Below are positions 1 to 12,400 of a DNA stretch of 64,000 nucleotides, piece after piece. Made by a program: the position numbers and the translations under genes. The notes under the pieces were generated by a model. That model saw nothing but the letters and a program-made list of their open reading frames with translations, ran no database searches and had not been told where the DNA came from. This DNA is from Corylus avellana. Taxonomy: Eukaryota; Streptophyta; Magnoliopsida; Fagales; Betulaceae. The stretch's first letter is position 1. Each line of letters starts with the position of its first letter. The stretch is taken from NCBI RefSeq assembly GCF_901000735.1, contig NC_081547.1, forward strand, positions 27,949,382 through 28,013,381, written 5' to 3'.

Positions 1-115
1 CAAGAAGCCGATCCAGCTTCCACTCGGGCATGTCCAGGTACTCCCTCTTGCTGTACCTTGGGTAGTGAAGGGGCATCTGAAAGAAGCTAAAACCTTGCTT
101 TTTTTGGCTTTCCAT
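1..115 (-). CDS. DUF7722-like small protein, copy A (partial, cut by window edge)
   Basis: Reading leftward from the ATG complement at 113-115, an open frame of 38 codons runs off the start of the window. It is nearly identical to the N-terminus of the complete gene at 1957-2220; the fourth residue is Q instead of R. It contains the conserved block MPLHYPRYSKREYLDMPEW followed by KLDRLL. This is the upstream member of a tandem gene pair; its 3' part lies outside the window. The function is unknown. Whether it is intact cannot be judged here. Confidence 0.65.
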   Translation of the reverse strand, partial: MESQKKQGFSFFQMPLHYPRYSKREYLDMPEWKLDRLL

Positions 116-240
116 CTTTTTTTCTTTTCTGTTTTCTGTATATTGTTGTTAATTAATTTCCTTGGAGATGAGTTTAATTTATAGCCTCAAATAGTGAAGG
201 CTGCAGGCTGAAGAAGGCATGCGATTGCGAGCGAGGGGTC

Positions 241-778
241 TGACATTGGCGGAGCCAGGATGCATGTTGACCAAAAAATAAAATTAATTAAAAAATAATT
301 AAATATAAAAAATGATTTATTGGTCTCCTTTTGCACGCTGCATTTTTTTTTCTTGCACGCATGTTAGCATGTACCTGCTTTGTCTTCTTCACTTTATAAT
401 TTTATAAAGATTTTTTGGTCTCCTTGGCTTTGTAAGTTGCACTCGTTGTACCTTTTTATTTTTTATTTTACTTTTGGTATCCGTATTGTGCTTTCTCTTG
501 CACGCATACCTTATCTTATTCCATAGTTTAAGAAAGCTATTGGGAACTATCATCTTCAACCTTTGGTTTTTCTGCAACTGCAACTGCAACTGCATCATCT
601 TCAGACTTCAACCTTTAGTACGTAAGGGGGCATTTGCCCTCAAGAGTTGCTGAGAGGGGCATACCAGTTGTTGATAGGGGGCATAAGAAAAAATTGTACC
701 TAAATAGGGAGAATTTTTAGGGGTTGAAGGGGGGCATATGCCCCCTAAAACCCCCCTTGGCTCCGCCTCCGCGGCACT
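241..778. mobile_element. Insertion found only in copy A, with GGCGGAGCC / GGCTCCGCC ends
   Basis: Copy B reads straight through this point (GGGGTCACAAGG at about 2335). Copy A is interrupted by about 538 bp that begin near TTGGCGGAGCCAGG and end near CCTTGGCTCCGCC, which are inverted relative to each other. Internal sequence (a stretch ending TTGGTCTCC, then a CTTCAACCT block and GGGGGCATATG) resembles the element at 16483-17077, which has hAT-like 8-bp target duplications. A clean target duplication is not visible here. No coding capacity was seen. Confidence 0.6.
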
Positions 779-1162
779 CACAAGGATGGGTTGGTTTACC
801 TTCTCTTGGAAAAAGTAAAGCTGTTATTTTAGTGTGTGTGAGTGGGAGAAAGATCCTGGCCGGACGTACGTATGAACCAAACCAAAGGCTTTGTTGTGTG
901 CTTTCCTAACTCATCGTACGTATTTCCCACTATAGAAACAATGAAGCTCATAAAAAATAAAAAAAAAATAAAAAAAATTGGGAGATGAGGATCACATTTT
1001 GCTAAACAAGTGGTACGCCTATGAACCAGAAAAACCACCATTGAAGCTCGATCACCTACACAACCAAGGGGCAAGGGACCTATCAAATGATTGCAATCAG
1101 CAACAACAAGGGACCCCATCAGATGATTGTAGCCCAAATAAAAATCACCAGAGGGTCCATTG

Positions 1163-1956
1163 AAAATGATGAGGAATTTAACCGAAACATATGGCAATTT
1201 CACAAAATCTTTCTCGATCGGTTGGGTTGTTCGAGAAATGAAACGAGTTTTCTTCTTATATAGAAAGGAAAAAGAATATGCTATATATATATATGCTGGT
1301 TGTTACAACTTACATGAGCAGAGACGTGCACGGTGGCGGTGCATGACAAGAAAAAGATGCAACGGGGCACGATAACTTGTACAATAGAATCAATAATGAA
1401 CATGCATCTACCTACTCTTAACAAAATTATAACAATAACTAAAGACTCTTACTAACAAAATTCAATTATTTTCAAACAACCAGCAATAATTAGAGTTATG
1501 GTCCCCTAATCTTGAAAGAGAATCTCAAGAGTTTGCAAATCCCCGCTTTTCTTCTTCTGTTTTTCAGCCAATTACATTAACATTAACGTTAAATTAATGT
1601 ATTTTGAATTATATATGTTGCAATTTGTAGGCCTTAATTTGTTTTTTTTTTTTTTTTTTTAAGAGATCGATCCTGAAATGGCTCTTCAAGGAAAATTAAG
1701 AATCAGATGCCATAACTTAATCTTGACAGTTGATTAAACTACAGTATATATGCTGTTATTTTAATAACAGCATGTAAGCCAGATCTATCTAACAGTACTG
1801 CAGTTGAAACAACACCTTAATTAATATAAACATACTAATTAGTTCACTATTCATCAGCCCGAATAAACATGCAGAAGACTTGGGCTTTGAGATCAGGAGA
1901 TCACATAGGAAGCTGAAAGATTATTGATGCAGAAAGTAGAGCTACTACTTGATTCG
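1163..1956. other. Intergenic, 3' side of the DUF7722-like gene copy B
   Basis: AT-rich DNA with homopolymer runs (long T-tract near 1640-1660) and short AT microsatellites (about 1281-1291). I see no gene here. Confidence 0.6.
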
Positions 1957-2220
1957 TTATATAACTTTCTTGTTGGGAAGTGACGAAGTATCATTAAAGA
2001 TAGTGTAAGCAGAAGAAGAGTTTGAATCATCAGGCCAGAGAAAGGCACCCATTGCAAACTTTCGCTTGTAAGCCAAGTCACCATTTGTAGACAAACCATA
2101 GTCCGCAAGAAGCCGATCCAGCTTCCACTCGGGCATGTCCAGGTACTCCCTCTTGCTGTACCTTGGGTAGTGAAGGGGCATCTGAAAGAAGCTAAAACCT
2201 TGTTTTTTTCGGCTTTCCAT
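1957..2220 (-). CDS. DUF7722-like small plant protein, copy B (complete, 87 aa)
   Basis: A single-exon minus-strand frame of 87 codons starts at the ATG complement 2218-2220. The protein opens with a short basic segment, then has the compact conserved block PLHYPRYSKREYLDMPEWKL, a YGLSTNGDLAYKRKFAMGAF segment and LWPDD, and ends in a Ser/Asn-rich tail. This PRY...MPEWKLD...YGL...GDLAYKR.FAMGAFLWP pattern is what I recall for the plant DUF7722 family of small proteins without known function. There is no signal peptide or membrane segment. A partial paralogue with an almost identical N-terminus lies at 1-115, so this is a recent tandem duplication. Family recognition is from memory; the conservation between the two copies supports real coding sequence. 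Confidence 0.75.
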   Translation of the reverse strand: MESRKKQGFSFFQMPLHYPRYSKREYLDMPEWKLDRLLADYGLSTNGDLAYKRKFAMGAFLWPDDSNSSSAYTIFNDTSSLPNKKVI

Positions 2221-3808
2221 CTTTTTTTGCCTTTGGTTTTCTGTATATTGTTGTTAATTTCCTTGGAGATGAGTTTAATTTATAGCCTGAAAGAGTGAAG
2301 GCTGAAGGCTGAAGGCATGCGATTGCGAGCGAGGGGTCACAAGGATGGGTTGGTTTACCTTCTCTTGGAAAAAGTTAAGCTGTTCTTTTAGCGTGTGTGT
2401 GTGCGCGCGCGAGTGGGAGAAAGATCCTGGCCAGACGTATGAACCAAAGGCTTTGATGTGTGCTTTGCTAACTCTTAAACTCATCGTACGAATTTCCCAA
2501 TGACCAGTACTCAATGAAGACCAACTTCGTTGCCGCTCCAATGCTAACCCCAAAATACTATTTTTCTTGTCTTTGAGTTGTGGAAAGAATTAGTTGAGTT
2601 GAAATAGTGTTTGAATATTAATTTAAATGATTAAATAATTTAAACTTTATTTTTTTTATCTGTTTAAATTTTTAGAATAAATAGTCATTTATATCATATC
2701 AGGGTAAATGAGTACTTTTGAAAAAAGTGGTGATTTAACATAAGTTACGTACAGATAAGAGATGGCCTTAGTTAGTTCCATGTGCACACTATAAAAAATT
2801 AAAAATTAAAAAAAAAAAAATAGTTTGGATTTGGTTTGTTGCTCTAATAAAAAAACTATAACATGCTATAGTTTTTTTAACTGGTCATATTTTGACAACA
2901 TACCAACTAAATTTGGTTGACTCATAACCAGGGGCGGAACTACCCCTAGGCTCTCCAAGCCAAGGGCGGTCCCCCCCAAATAATTTTTTTTTTTTTAATA
3001 CCTTTAAAAATTAATCTTTGCCCCTCTAAATTTTTATTTTTTTATTTATTTTTTATTTTGCTCTCCAAACTAAATATTTTAGTTCCACCCATGCTCATAA
3101 CGGGTGAGATTAAAAGATAATTTTGGACAAGAATTGATTAAAAATTAAAAATATTAAAGAATATATAGCCTCTACTACTATTCATCATAAATTCTTGTAT
3201 ATATATATAGCTTGCAAAAATATTGCTTTTTAAAGTTTTCATGTGTGCTTACTTATACCTCAAGTGTAATACTCAATACCCTCTCCCCCCTCTTGTGTGG
3301 ATATGTCAAAAAAAAAAAGAGAAAAAAAAAGTGTAATACTCAATAAATTCTCTCTTGCACAATTCGACCCTTCATGATCTGCAAGCGATTTATTTATTTA
3401 TTTATTTACTTTAATTGTTAGTTGGGTCCCTAAATCACAAAACCCTAACTTAGGGCTTAAACCTAAGACTTTTGCATTTTGTCCCCTATACTATTCAAAC
3501 GTATTTTAAATGGTGTTTGAATGAGCCTTGTTAAAATGGTGCTTCGTTCTATGATCAGGCACTATGGAAACAATGAAGCTCGTAAAAAATAATAATAAAA
3601 AAAATAATAAAATTTGGGAGATGATGAGGATCACATTTTGCTAAACAAGTGGTACGTCTATCAACCAGAAAAATCACCATTGAAGCTCACCTACACAACC
3701 AAGGGGAAAGGGAGCCATCAAATGATTTCAATCAGCAAGGGACCCCCATCAGATGATTGTACCCCAAATAAAAATCAGGGGGGCAGATGATACCAGAGGG
3801 TCCATTGA
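2106..3808. repeat. Tandem segmental duplication, copy B (pairs with 1-1162)
   Basis: Matches copy A over the 5' coding end and upstream DNA. It lacks the copy A insert but is itself interrupted: the match stops near 2507 (CGAATTTCCCA) and resumes near 3562 (CTATGGAAACAATGAAGC), where copy A is continuous (ATTTCCCACTATAGAAACA). About 1.05 kb of extra DNA therefore sits in this copy, and a small hAT MITE (2929-3093) lies within it. Confidence 0.75.
2929..3093. mobile_element. hAT-type MITE with 8-bp target site duplication
   Basis: The flanks carry a perfect 8-bp direct repeat CTCATAAC (2921-2928 and 3094-3101). The ends are imperfect inverted repeats: CAGGGGCGGAACT on the left and, read inward on the opposite strand, CATGGGTGGAACT on the right. 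The length is 165 bp and there is no coding capacity. An 8-bp target duplication with CA-starting ends is typical of the hAT superfamily. The same terminal motif occurs in the element at 16483-17077. Confidence 0.8.
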
Positions 3809-4198
3809 ATCCGTACGCATGGCTTCAACCGCAACATTTTACACCATAGGATTTTCCAAATACAAGATCAACCTCTCGATTATATGGCCCCTCGCATATA
3901 AACCACACGATCCCCATCAAATGATTAAGTCTATCAAATGATTATGTTTGACGGTACATGACCAAAAATTATAATGATTTTGAGGAGAGGACTACCGTTG
4001 AAATGACAAGACCAAATTATTTGAACATGGGGGGTGGTTGTTAAGAGACAATCATTGGGCATGCGTTCCCAAGCACACGATTGCATAACAGAAACATCCA
4101 AAGATTGAGGAGAGAGACACGTGTTATTGATGGGTTGAGTTTATGGTGCACGAGGCCCAAACGTAGTGGTTTTGGCCTAACGAGTGGCTTCACGGATC
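3809..4198. other. Intergenic, no gene seen
   Basis: Unremarkable DNA between the tandem duplication and the hAT element. The short open frames here have no recognisable coding pattern. Confidence 0.5.
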
Positions 4199-4206
4199 CG
4201 TACCGG

Positions 4207-5003
4207 TAGGGGTAAAATAGCGGTTGCGGTTAGCGGTTAGTGGCTAAAACCGCTAACCGCAACCGCCTAGGCGGTTAGTAAATTTTACTAACCGCCTCCG
4301 CTAACCGGGTAGCGGTTAACCGCCCGGTTAGCGGCTAACCGCTTTGGAATAACCGCTTTTTTTCTAACCGTTTTTTTTGGCTTTTTTTGGACTTTTTTCT
4401 TTGGACCGATTTTGGGCCGGGTTTGGACCGGTTTTGGGCTCACTTTAAACTTTTTTTTTTTTTTTTCTCATTTTAAACATTTGTTTTTTCCCTTTTCATG
4501 GCCATTTTAGCATTAAAAATTGCTATATACCAAAATTTTGTTGGCCACCTTCTACAAATCTACACATCATATAATATATAAATAAAATTACAACAAAATC
4601 ATCACTTCACTTGTAGTCTTATACATAAACTCACAAGCAAGTTCATGAACTCACACATAGAAATAAAATAAAACACAAATAAATTCATAAACTCACAAGC
4701 AACAAAAAAACCAACATATATGGTTAAACTTGAAGCTTGAGACCCATTTCAATCAACCAAAAAAAAGTCATAAACTCACAACTTATTATTATTATATATA
4801 TATATATATAATATAAATATATATTATATTTAAAAAAAAGCGGTTAGCGGATTTTCAAAACCCACTAACCGCTAACCGCAACCGCCTAGGCGGTTAGCGG
4901 TTTTTACTAACCGCTTTCAAAGCGGTTAGGCGGTTAGGTGGTTAGCGGTTAACGATTATAACGGTTAGCGGTTGCGGTTAGGCGGTTTTAAATTTCACCC
5001 CTA
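4207..5003. mobile_element. Non-autonomous hAT element with GCGGTTAGCGG subterminal arrays
   Basis: The 797-bp element begins TAGGGGTAAAA and ends TTTCACCCCTA, an inverted pair. It is flanked by a perfect 8-bp target duplication CGTACCGG (4199-4206 and 5004-5011), diagnostic of hAT-type insertion. Both subterminal zones (about 4217-4360 and 4845-4990) are packed with copies, in both orientations, of the core GCGGTTAGCGG / CCGCTAACCGC. In hAT elements such arrays are usual transposase-binding regions. The AT-rich centre has no transposase reading frame, so mobilisation would need a relative elsewhere. Confidence 0.88.
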
Positions 5004-5011
5004 CGTACCGG

Positions 5012-5985
5012 ATAGACCACTTAAAATTAGTGGCTCGCAGTTTATGAGTTTATCCAATTATTTGAGCCGTGGTGATTGTCGATCTTCTTTTTGGGCTGGG
5101 CCTGTGGGCCACTTCTGTCACAATGATTTCGTCAAAGTCCATTTGGATTCTGAGCCAGTAACTTATAAATGGATGAATACTGACTTCCTGAGGCTGAGAT
5201 TTCATGCCATTTATTGTTGATTTTTTGCCCCTCTCTCTCATTTTTTTCAATGCATTGCCCAATTGTCGGTTAAACTCTCACCTTATAAATGTTAAAATAT
5301 TAATAAAATAATTAAATTCACATTATTTTATTTTATTTTATTTATTTAAGGGTATAGAATAAGTAGTAATTTAATATGTATGCTTGTACTTGGTTTCCTG
5401 ATTCACTTCTTAGTTTTGATAAAATATAGAAGCATAAGAAAAGCTAGTCAAACTATACCTTTCCGGTTTGCAAGAAAAAAGAAAAAGAAAACTAATCTTT
5501 TTTCTTATTTATTGTTATTATTCTCCTTTTGGTCAATAACTCATGGAATATTATAGTAATTTAAAATATTCCATAAATTATAGTAAATTTAAAATATCAC
5601 ATAAATTTAAAATAAAAATTATAGTAATCAAAATATTTTCATAGTTACGTGACAAAAAAACAATGCTCCTATAATATGACCAAAGGGAGATGAGACATGT
5701 CATTAAGGCACAATCTTGATTATTTTCTTTTTTAAGGTAAGTAAAGAAGAATTTGTCGATCACACCAATAACAATCTTGATGGCAATCGTGAGGATCATT
5801 AACGAATCTCAAACACCGCTGGAATAGTTTTACAGGGATTTGATTTGACACAAATACTCCATGGAATCCACGCCCTTTTGACCCATTGGTTCACAATCTT
5901 CCAAAAATGTCAATTTTCACTAAAAATATCATTTCGTCAAAAAAATTTGGTGAATCAGAGGGCCCCACAGATGATATTCACCGTA
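5012..5985. other. Intergenic, no gene seen
   Basis: AT-rich spacer between the hAT element and the promoter of the RCC1-like gene. It holds short TTTTATTTTA-type runs near 5325-5350. The small open frames show no family pattern. Confidence 0.5.
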
Positions 5986-6205
5986 CACGTGTCTGCTATC
6001 AATGATTGGAGTTCGCGTCCGGAGCCAACACGTGGCACGAGAAGCGAACGAGCACTCCATCTCCACTCGCGGTCGCGGCCTCTGGAGTTTGGGCAGCGCC
6101 TAACCTTCCAGAAACTTCTGGGCAACTCCTGGTTAGCAATGGCCGAGGCACCTGCGGGTCAGATCTGGCCACGTATGACAAATACCACGTGAGCATCCTA
6201 CGTGG
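5986..6205. promoter_or_regulatory. Cluster of G-box / ABRE-like ACGT elements upstream of the RCC1-like gene
   Basis: Three perfect CACGTG hexamers (5986-5991, 6029-6034, 6186-6191) and an ACGTGG core (6200-6205) lie within 220 bp, 225-445 bp upstream of the ATG at 6430. In plants these motifs bind bZIP and bHLH factors in ABA, light and stress responses. The site content is seen directly; their use is inferred. A CT-rich stretch (about 6313-6324) lies nearer the start, consistent with a 5' leader. Confidence 0.55.
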
Positions 6206-6429
6206 CATCCCCATGTCCCTGAAAATGATACGCCCCATTTTTATGCACCAAGCAGAGCGTTAGGGCACTTTCATAAGGCTCCCCGAAGTCCACCAATGAC
6301 CAAACTCCAAACTCTCTCTCTCTCCAAACAGAAACCGCAAGAAAATACAACCAGAGATCAACAATCACTAGCATTGCTGACCATTACTTTCGTGTCGTTT
6401 TGTTTCTTTGGTTTCTCTGAGAAGAAGCA

Positions 6430-9400
6430 ATGAATGGAGAGGGAATAGGAGACGACGGGGCAGTGAAAATGGAGGCGGAAATTGAGAAATTGGTTTACAT
6501 GTGGGGGTACCTTCCTGGAGCTTTGCCGCAGAGGTCGCCGCTGGTGTCGCCGATGGTTGTTAGGGTTCCGGAGACGATTGGTTCCGCAGGGGACTCGTGG
6601 AAGGATGTTTGCGGCGGGGGTTGCGGATTCGCCATGGCCATTTCTGGTGCTTTCTTCAATCTTTGATGCCAAGCGTTTTCATTTTTTTTTCCTTTGCTTT
6701 TGAAGGTTTGGCTTTTTTTTTTTCTTCATTTTTTACACTTGATTTTGGAATGTCGTTGGTTTGGTATGGCAGGAGAGGTACTTTATTAGTGCATTTGCCT
6801 CGGTTTGATTGCCGAGAAAATGTGGCAAAAGGAACGAAAAAGAGAGTCGAACACTGCGATCTATGTCGTTTTGGTTTTGGGATGTTGAAATGTTCGTTTG
6901 TCTCTCTTTCCATATTCTCTTTCACCGCCCTATTCTCTTTCATATATAAAGTTTTCCCTTGCTAAAATAAAATTTCTTCTGTACTTGATTCGAAGTGGAG
7001 TGTTTTTCCCCCTGTTTTGGTTTTTGATGAAAAATCATCAAATATTAAACTACGAAAATTCAAGTTTTATTGGATGATAGTACTATTTTTCCTCTTAATT
7101 AGCTTTGGAGCGCCATTTTTGCTCACTTTGGAATTCTTCTTGCAAGAATCGCGCACAGATATGAAGTTGCAATATCTGGGTTTTCTCATTAATTGTAATA
7201 TTTAAATAATTTAACATGCAAATTCAGAGTTAATCTTCCTCGTAATAGTCTTTAAATCGTTGCTTACATTAATTTTGAGTTTAGTTAAACCTCACTTTTA
7301 TGTGTAATTTTTGTTACATTGAGCTGGTCCTTACTGAGCTTTTTTTTTTTTTTTTTTTTTCTTTTTCAACCAGAGTCCGGAAAGCTCATTACATGGGGTT
7401 CAACAGATGATCTAGGGCAAAGCTATTTGACATCTGGGAAGCACGGGGTACTACTTGAGCTTCACCGAGTTCTTATTTGCTACTATCTTTTAGTTCTTTT
7501 TGTTAAATTAACCCAAATGTTTCTACTTGTTAAGGAAACTCCGGAGCCTTTCCCTCTTCCAGCCGAAGTTTCTATAGTGAAAGCTGCAGCGGGTTGGGCA
7601 CACTGTGTTGCAGTTACAGGTAATTTTGATTAGAATTAAGTAATTGAATGACGGGCGTAGAAAAAAAAAGTAGAAATAATTTTTTTCTGTTAATCACCCC
7701 AGGCTGTCAAAAGCATCCAAGCAATTGGTAACTGATTTTTTTGATAAGGAAATTCTTAAAAGACAGCTAGGGGATACAACCTAGTTTGCTTATATAAGAG
7801 AAAACTAACTTATACAAGCTATTGGTAACTGATTGAAACATAGAAGCAAGTGAATTCACCAATGTCTTATAGTTCTAAATGTGTTTTTTACTCTGCGTTG
7901 AGTCATTTAGTGAGTTTTCGTGTTTAAATTCAGGGAGTGGAGAAGTTTATACGTGGGGGTGGAAGGAGTGTGTTCCCTCTGGGAAGGTTTTTGGAGACCC
8001 AAGTTTGGGAGGGAGCTTTGAAAAGGATGTATTTGAAAGGCAGAGTTCATTTATGACAGAGCAAGGTACTTTCAGTTTGGCATCTTTGTCATGAATTGTG
8101 ACAACGAAGAGGGTCTTGTATTCCTTGTTGCTGACTAGTAGAGGTGGTTCTCTGACAGTAAGCCCTACCTCTCAAGCCTCGCGATCAACTGGTGGAACTG
8201 TATCCAGCGCTGATGCTAGAGGAGGTGGAGAAGAAAGTACAAAACGAAGAAGAATATCATCAGCAAAGCAAGCAGCTGAAAGTTCATCATCTGGTGATGA
8301 ATCTCTCTCAGCATTGCCATGCCTTGTGACGCTGAACCCTGGAGTAAGGATAGCCTCTGTTGCTGCTGGGGGGCGCCATACTTTAGCATTGTCTGGTAAT
8401 TCAACTGTGTTCTGAATAATTGCTACCTTTATGCCACAGTTTTGATGCATTGGTTTTTGTATTCTGGTCATGGTACGTAGGTTGGTTTGCAGTAGGAAAT
8501 TTGAAGCTATGGAAGATCAATTTTCTAAAGCAAGACATATGATACTGATTTCCCAAAGTTTCAGATTTAGGACAGGTGTGGGGTTGGGGCTATGGAGGTG
8601 AAGGGCAGCTTGGTTTGGGCTCCCGGATACGTATGGTGTCCTCTCCTCATCCTGTGCCTTGTATAGAGCCCTCTTCTTATGGAAAAGATAGAGCTGCAGC
8701 ACTCTCTAGAGGAAGTATGATTTCCGAGGGACAGGGTTTTAGAGTTCCTGGAAGTTATGTGAAGGGGATTGCTTGTGGAGGGCGACATAGTGCAGTAATC
8801 ACAGGTATGGCTATGAAGTAGTTCTACCATTAAGTATGAAGTCATAAGCATTCGTGCTCTATCCTCTCTAATGTTGTTACTCTGAAGTTTTTAACTCATT
8901 TGATTACCTGTTCATGTATGCATATTCTCTGGCTGATATAAATGTTGTGCGTGCTTTGTATTAATATTTAATAGCATATGAACAAATAATTGAGTGAACA
9001 ATTGTAAGAATACTTGCTAAAACTCATGAAATCCATTTGAAATGTGAGGCTCATTTAATGTTATTTTAGATAGAAAAGAAATGATACTTACCAATCCTAA
9101 CTAACATGATGGGTATCTATCCTTATTAGGAAACATTATTCATCCAAAAAAAATCCTTATTAAGAAACTTTTAAAAACCTTAATATTCACCATGAATTTA
9201 TTTGTACTGGAATTGACTAGAGTAAATGTGGAAATAAAATAATTGTTTTTTATTTGCAAAACATTATAAATGTGCAATTTATTTGTTTTTATTTTGTCAT
9301 GTTTATGTAGTTAACATGGCATCTACTGACATTTTCTGTATATCGATTCTTGTATATAGATGCTGGAGCGCTACTCACTTTTGGTTGGGGACTGTATGGA

Positions 9401-12400
9401 CAGGTGAGTTTTTCCGGACAAGTGAATTTCGTGTTGTGTGCTTTTGTGCCTTGTGCTTTCTCTTCTTGAAATTATTAGTTAACCGATATATGTCATCTAG
9501 TAATATGGTTCACCGACTTTTATCTAATACTAATCTGACTTTGGATGTTGATCACTATTACTTTAGAAATGAAATCTACAGAAGCATCAACACACAAAAC
9601 ATTTCTTTTTAATGTAAAACCTGATTGTTTAAAACCCAATGGAACTTCATGCACTTATTTATCAGTATGATCTATTATTTATTTTAGGGCAATTTATCTA
9701 AATATGTTTTTTAGGATTTTTTTTTTTTGAATGAAGCAATTATGTTGTGATGCGTAATGATGGGGAATTAAGTTATATAGGGTGGCTATATGTTATATTA
9801 TTTTTAAAGGGGTCCATTTTTTCACATATTGAAACATAGATAAAATAAATAAAGGGACTCAATGTATTATAAAATCCAAGCTTTATGATCTTGTACAAGC
9901 TCTCTTAATCCCAACTCCCTGCGGGCAGCGGGAATCTTTAGTTTATAATATGAGTTTTAACTTTTTCTTAATTTGATATTGCAATATTATATACATCTGG
10001 GGAATTCAGAAGATATTATTCATATATTTTCTTGAGATGTAACCCGACTTTTTTGTGCTTCCCACTTTACGTACTGGTATCAGACCTAACCGCAACAAGT
10101 TCATCGCAGCATTCTATTAGCATTAGTTCATAGATGGAATGTAGTCTTTTCTAGTTGCTGATAAAAGTTGTGTATATGGGCAACCTTATTACCTATCTTG
10201 CCAGTTGTTATGAAGCAGAATTCACTGGATTGAAAATTTGAAACATGTCTACTGCTTTATCTGATATGGGGGTACTATTCCTTTCATGTTTCTGTGCCAT
10301 TGATTTCTTGACTGTTAAACTTATTGGAATTCAGCTTCAAAATTATGGACCCAAACTACCCAAAGTATATGCTTTTCTACTCAGCTGTCATGTTCAGCAT
10401 TTAATCCTTATATCCATCCCTGATACTGGGAGTCCCAACTTTTGGCTATTCTTCTGGATTAACATGTGTAGGTAAAGTATAAAATTGTAAAGAAAAAGCA
10501 CTATGGATTTTCAAGATGAGTTTCATTTAAAAAGGGATGATCTATTATATTCCTTTTAATGTTCTTCTCTTTCAACTCTCTTTATTGCTGCATATTTTGG
10601 CTAACCATGATAAAGGAGTAAAACTGTTTGCTTTGTCATGTTGTTTTTGTAAGTGTGGGCAAGGAAGTACAGATGATGAGTTAAACCCAACTTGTGTGTC
10701 TTCCTTACTTGGTATCCGAATAGAGGGTGTTGCTGCGGGACTGTGGCACACAATCTGCATATCAGCTGACGGTGATGTGTATGCATTTGGTGGGAATCAG
10801 TTTGGGCAGTTGGGAACTGGTGCTGATCAAGCTGAGGTATACTCATTTGTTGTTTCCTTCATTAACATGGAGAGACAATGATAATCTCTCATAATATCAC
10901 GCGGTTGTGCCAGTGGTACGATGATTCCTAGCTTGAAAATTTTAAGCAACAGCCTAGCTATGTTAGTCATACCATGATAGAATGGCTTAGATTGATAAAC
11001 CAGTTAATGAACCAACCAGTTTTTTATAATTCTTTGCCTTACCTTTATCTTATAATGTTGGAATGTGGATGGCTTCTAAGTTACGAAAAAGTATTTTAAT
11101 CTTCTACTTCTGGTATAACTCTAGTTCATCGTTACCGCTATCTCAATCTTCTACTTTCATGTTGACAAATTATCTCCCTTGAATGGTATTTCTGCAATTA
11201 ACTCCAGTACTTTAATTTTTATGCCAGACTCTGCCAAGGCTATTGGATGCTTCAAGCTTGGAAAATATGCATGCAAAAAGTGTGTCATGTGGGGCTCGTC
11301 ACAGTGCCTTAATAACAGGTATGCCACCATGGATTTGTATCGACATCTATAATTCGTTTTTGCTAAGTGCTAATGGGAAGCCACCCTAAGACTGATGAAC
11401 ATGTCGTGTTTATGCAAATTTGAACACTGCCATACTTTAGTTTTGCACTTCCTACACCTTCAACTATCCATATCAACGGGGGGAAAAGAAAAAGATAGAA
11501 TTTAAACAGAAAAAAAGAGGAAGAAACTGTGGGTGTGTTCATTGGACACCTTACTCAATCCAGGTGTGGTAGTTCAATGAAACTTCCACAGTTTTTATGT
11601 TAGGCTCATCATTTCTTTGCTGTAAATAGTTATTTCTACGTTATATAGTTATTTGTTAAAAATTACATTCAATTTTTTCAGCTGCTAAATTAAGCATAAT
11701 TGTTTTTGTTTGGTCTCAAATATAAGTTCAAATGGGGTAGTCATGTCCAAGTTGCAATGATGAATAGTTTTCTTTTGTAAATTTCAGCTAATTAGAACAT
11801 TGTACTAATGGGATAACTGAGTGGACACAACGCCCAATAAATATAACCTAATAAGCAAAGACTTTACTTTTGTGAAGGCAAATAGTGGTACTAATGTTAT
11901 TATTAAAGACTAATTAAGAGATCATTCTGGGGAAGGCTTTAGAAGGATAAATCAAGCTTGGATTACTACTAACATCTTGGACTAATCAAACATAACTATG
12001 AATTGAAATGGTGAAGCATAAAGGTATTACTTGAATAGTTAGTAATATTCCTTTTTTCTAACTTTTTCATTGGGAGTCATATGATACAAAGCTACTCACT
12101 CACCCCGTACACAGTCTATTACATTTTAATTATGTATATGAGAATTTTAACTCTCTATGAATTGATGCTTACAAATATGTTGTTACTGAGATACCTATTG
12201 ACTTACTCGGCTGTCTCTCTCTGTTTCTTGAAGAGGATAGGAAAGTGTTCTGCTGGGGATGGAACAAATACGGCCAGGTATTATGCTCGGACCAATCAGT
12301 CGTCTAGCTACTGTTACCATGGCATGACACTGCATTTACATACTTTCATCTTTTTGTATTTTGTATCATATGAAATGTGTTTTGTTATAACTTAAAGGAC

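Larger units (their letters stand above)
1..1162. repeat. Tandem segmental duplication, copy A (pairs with 2106-3808)
   Basis: Position 1 aligns with 2106 and the similarity continues through the upstream region to about 1162, aligning with about 3808. Shared landmarks include the 5' coding end, CACAAGGATGGGTTGG (780 and 2338), GAGTGGGAGAAAGATCC, and a distal block with CACATTTTGCTAAACAAG and CAGAGGGTCCATTGAA. Copy A alone carries an insert of about 538 bp after position 240. Confidence 0.8.

Noticed and set aside
7731..7815. LINE/SINE tail in RCC1 intron 3
   Set aside because: GATTTTTTTGATAAGG and the following bases recall a retroposon tail, but the match is too short to delimit or support.
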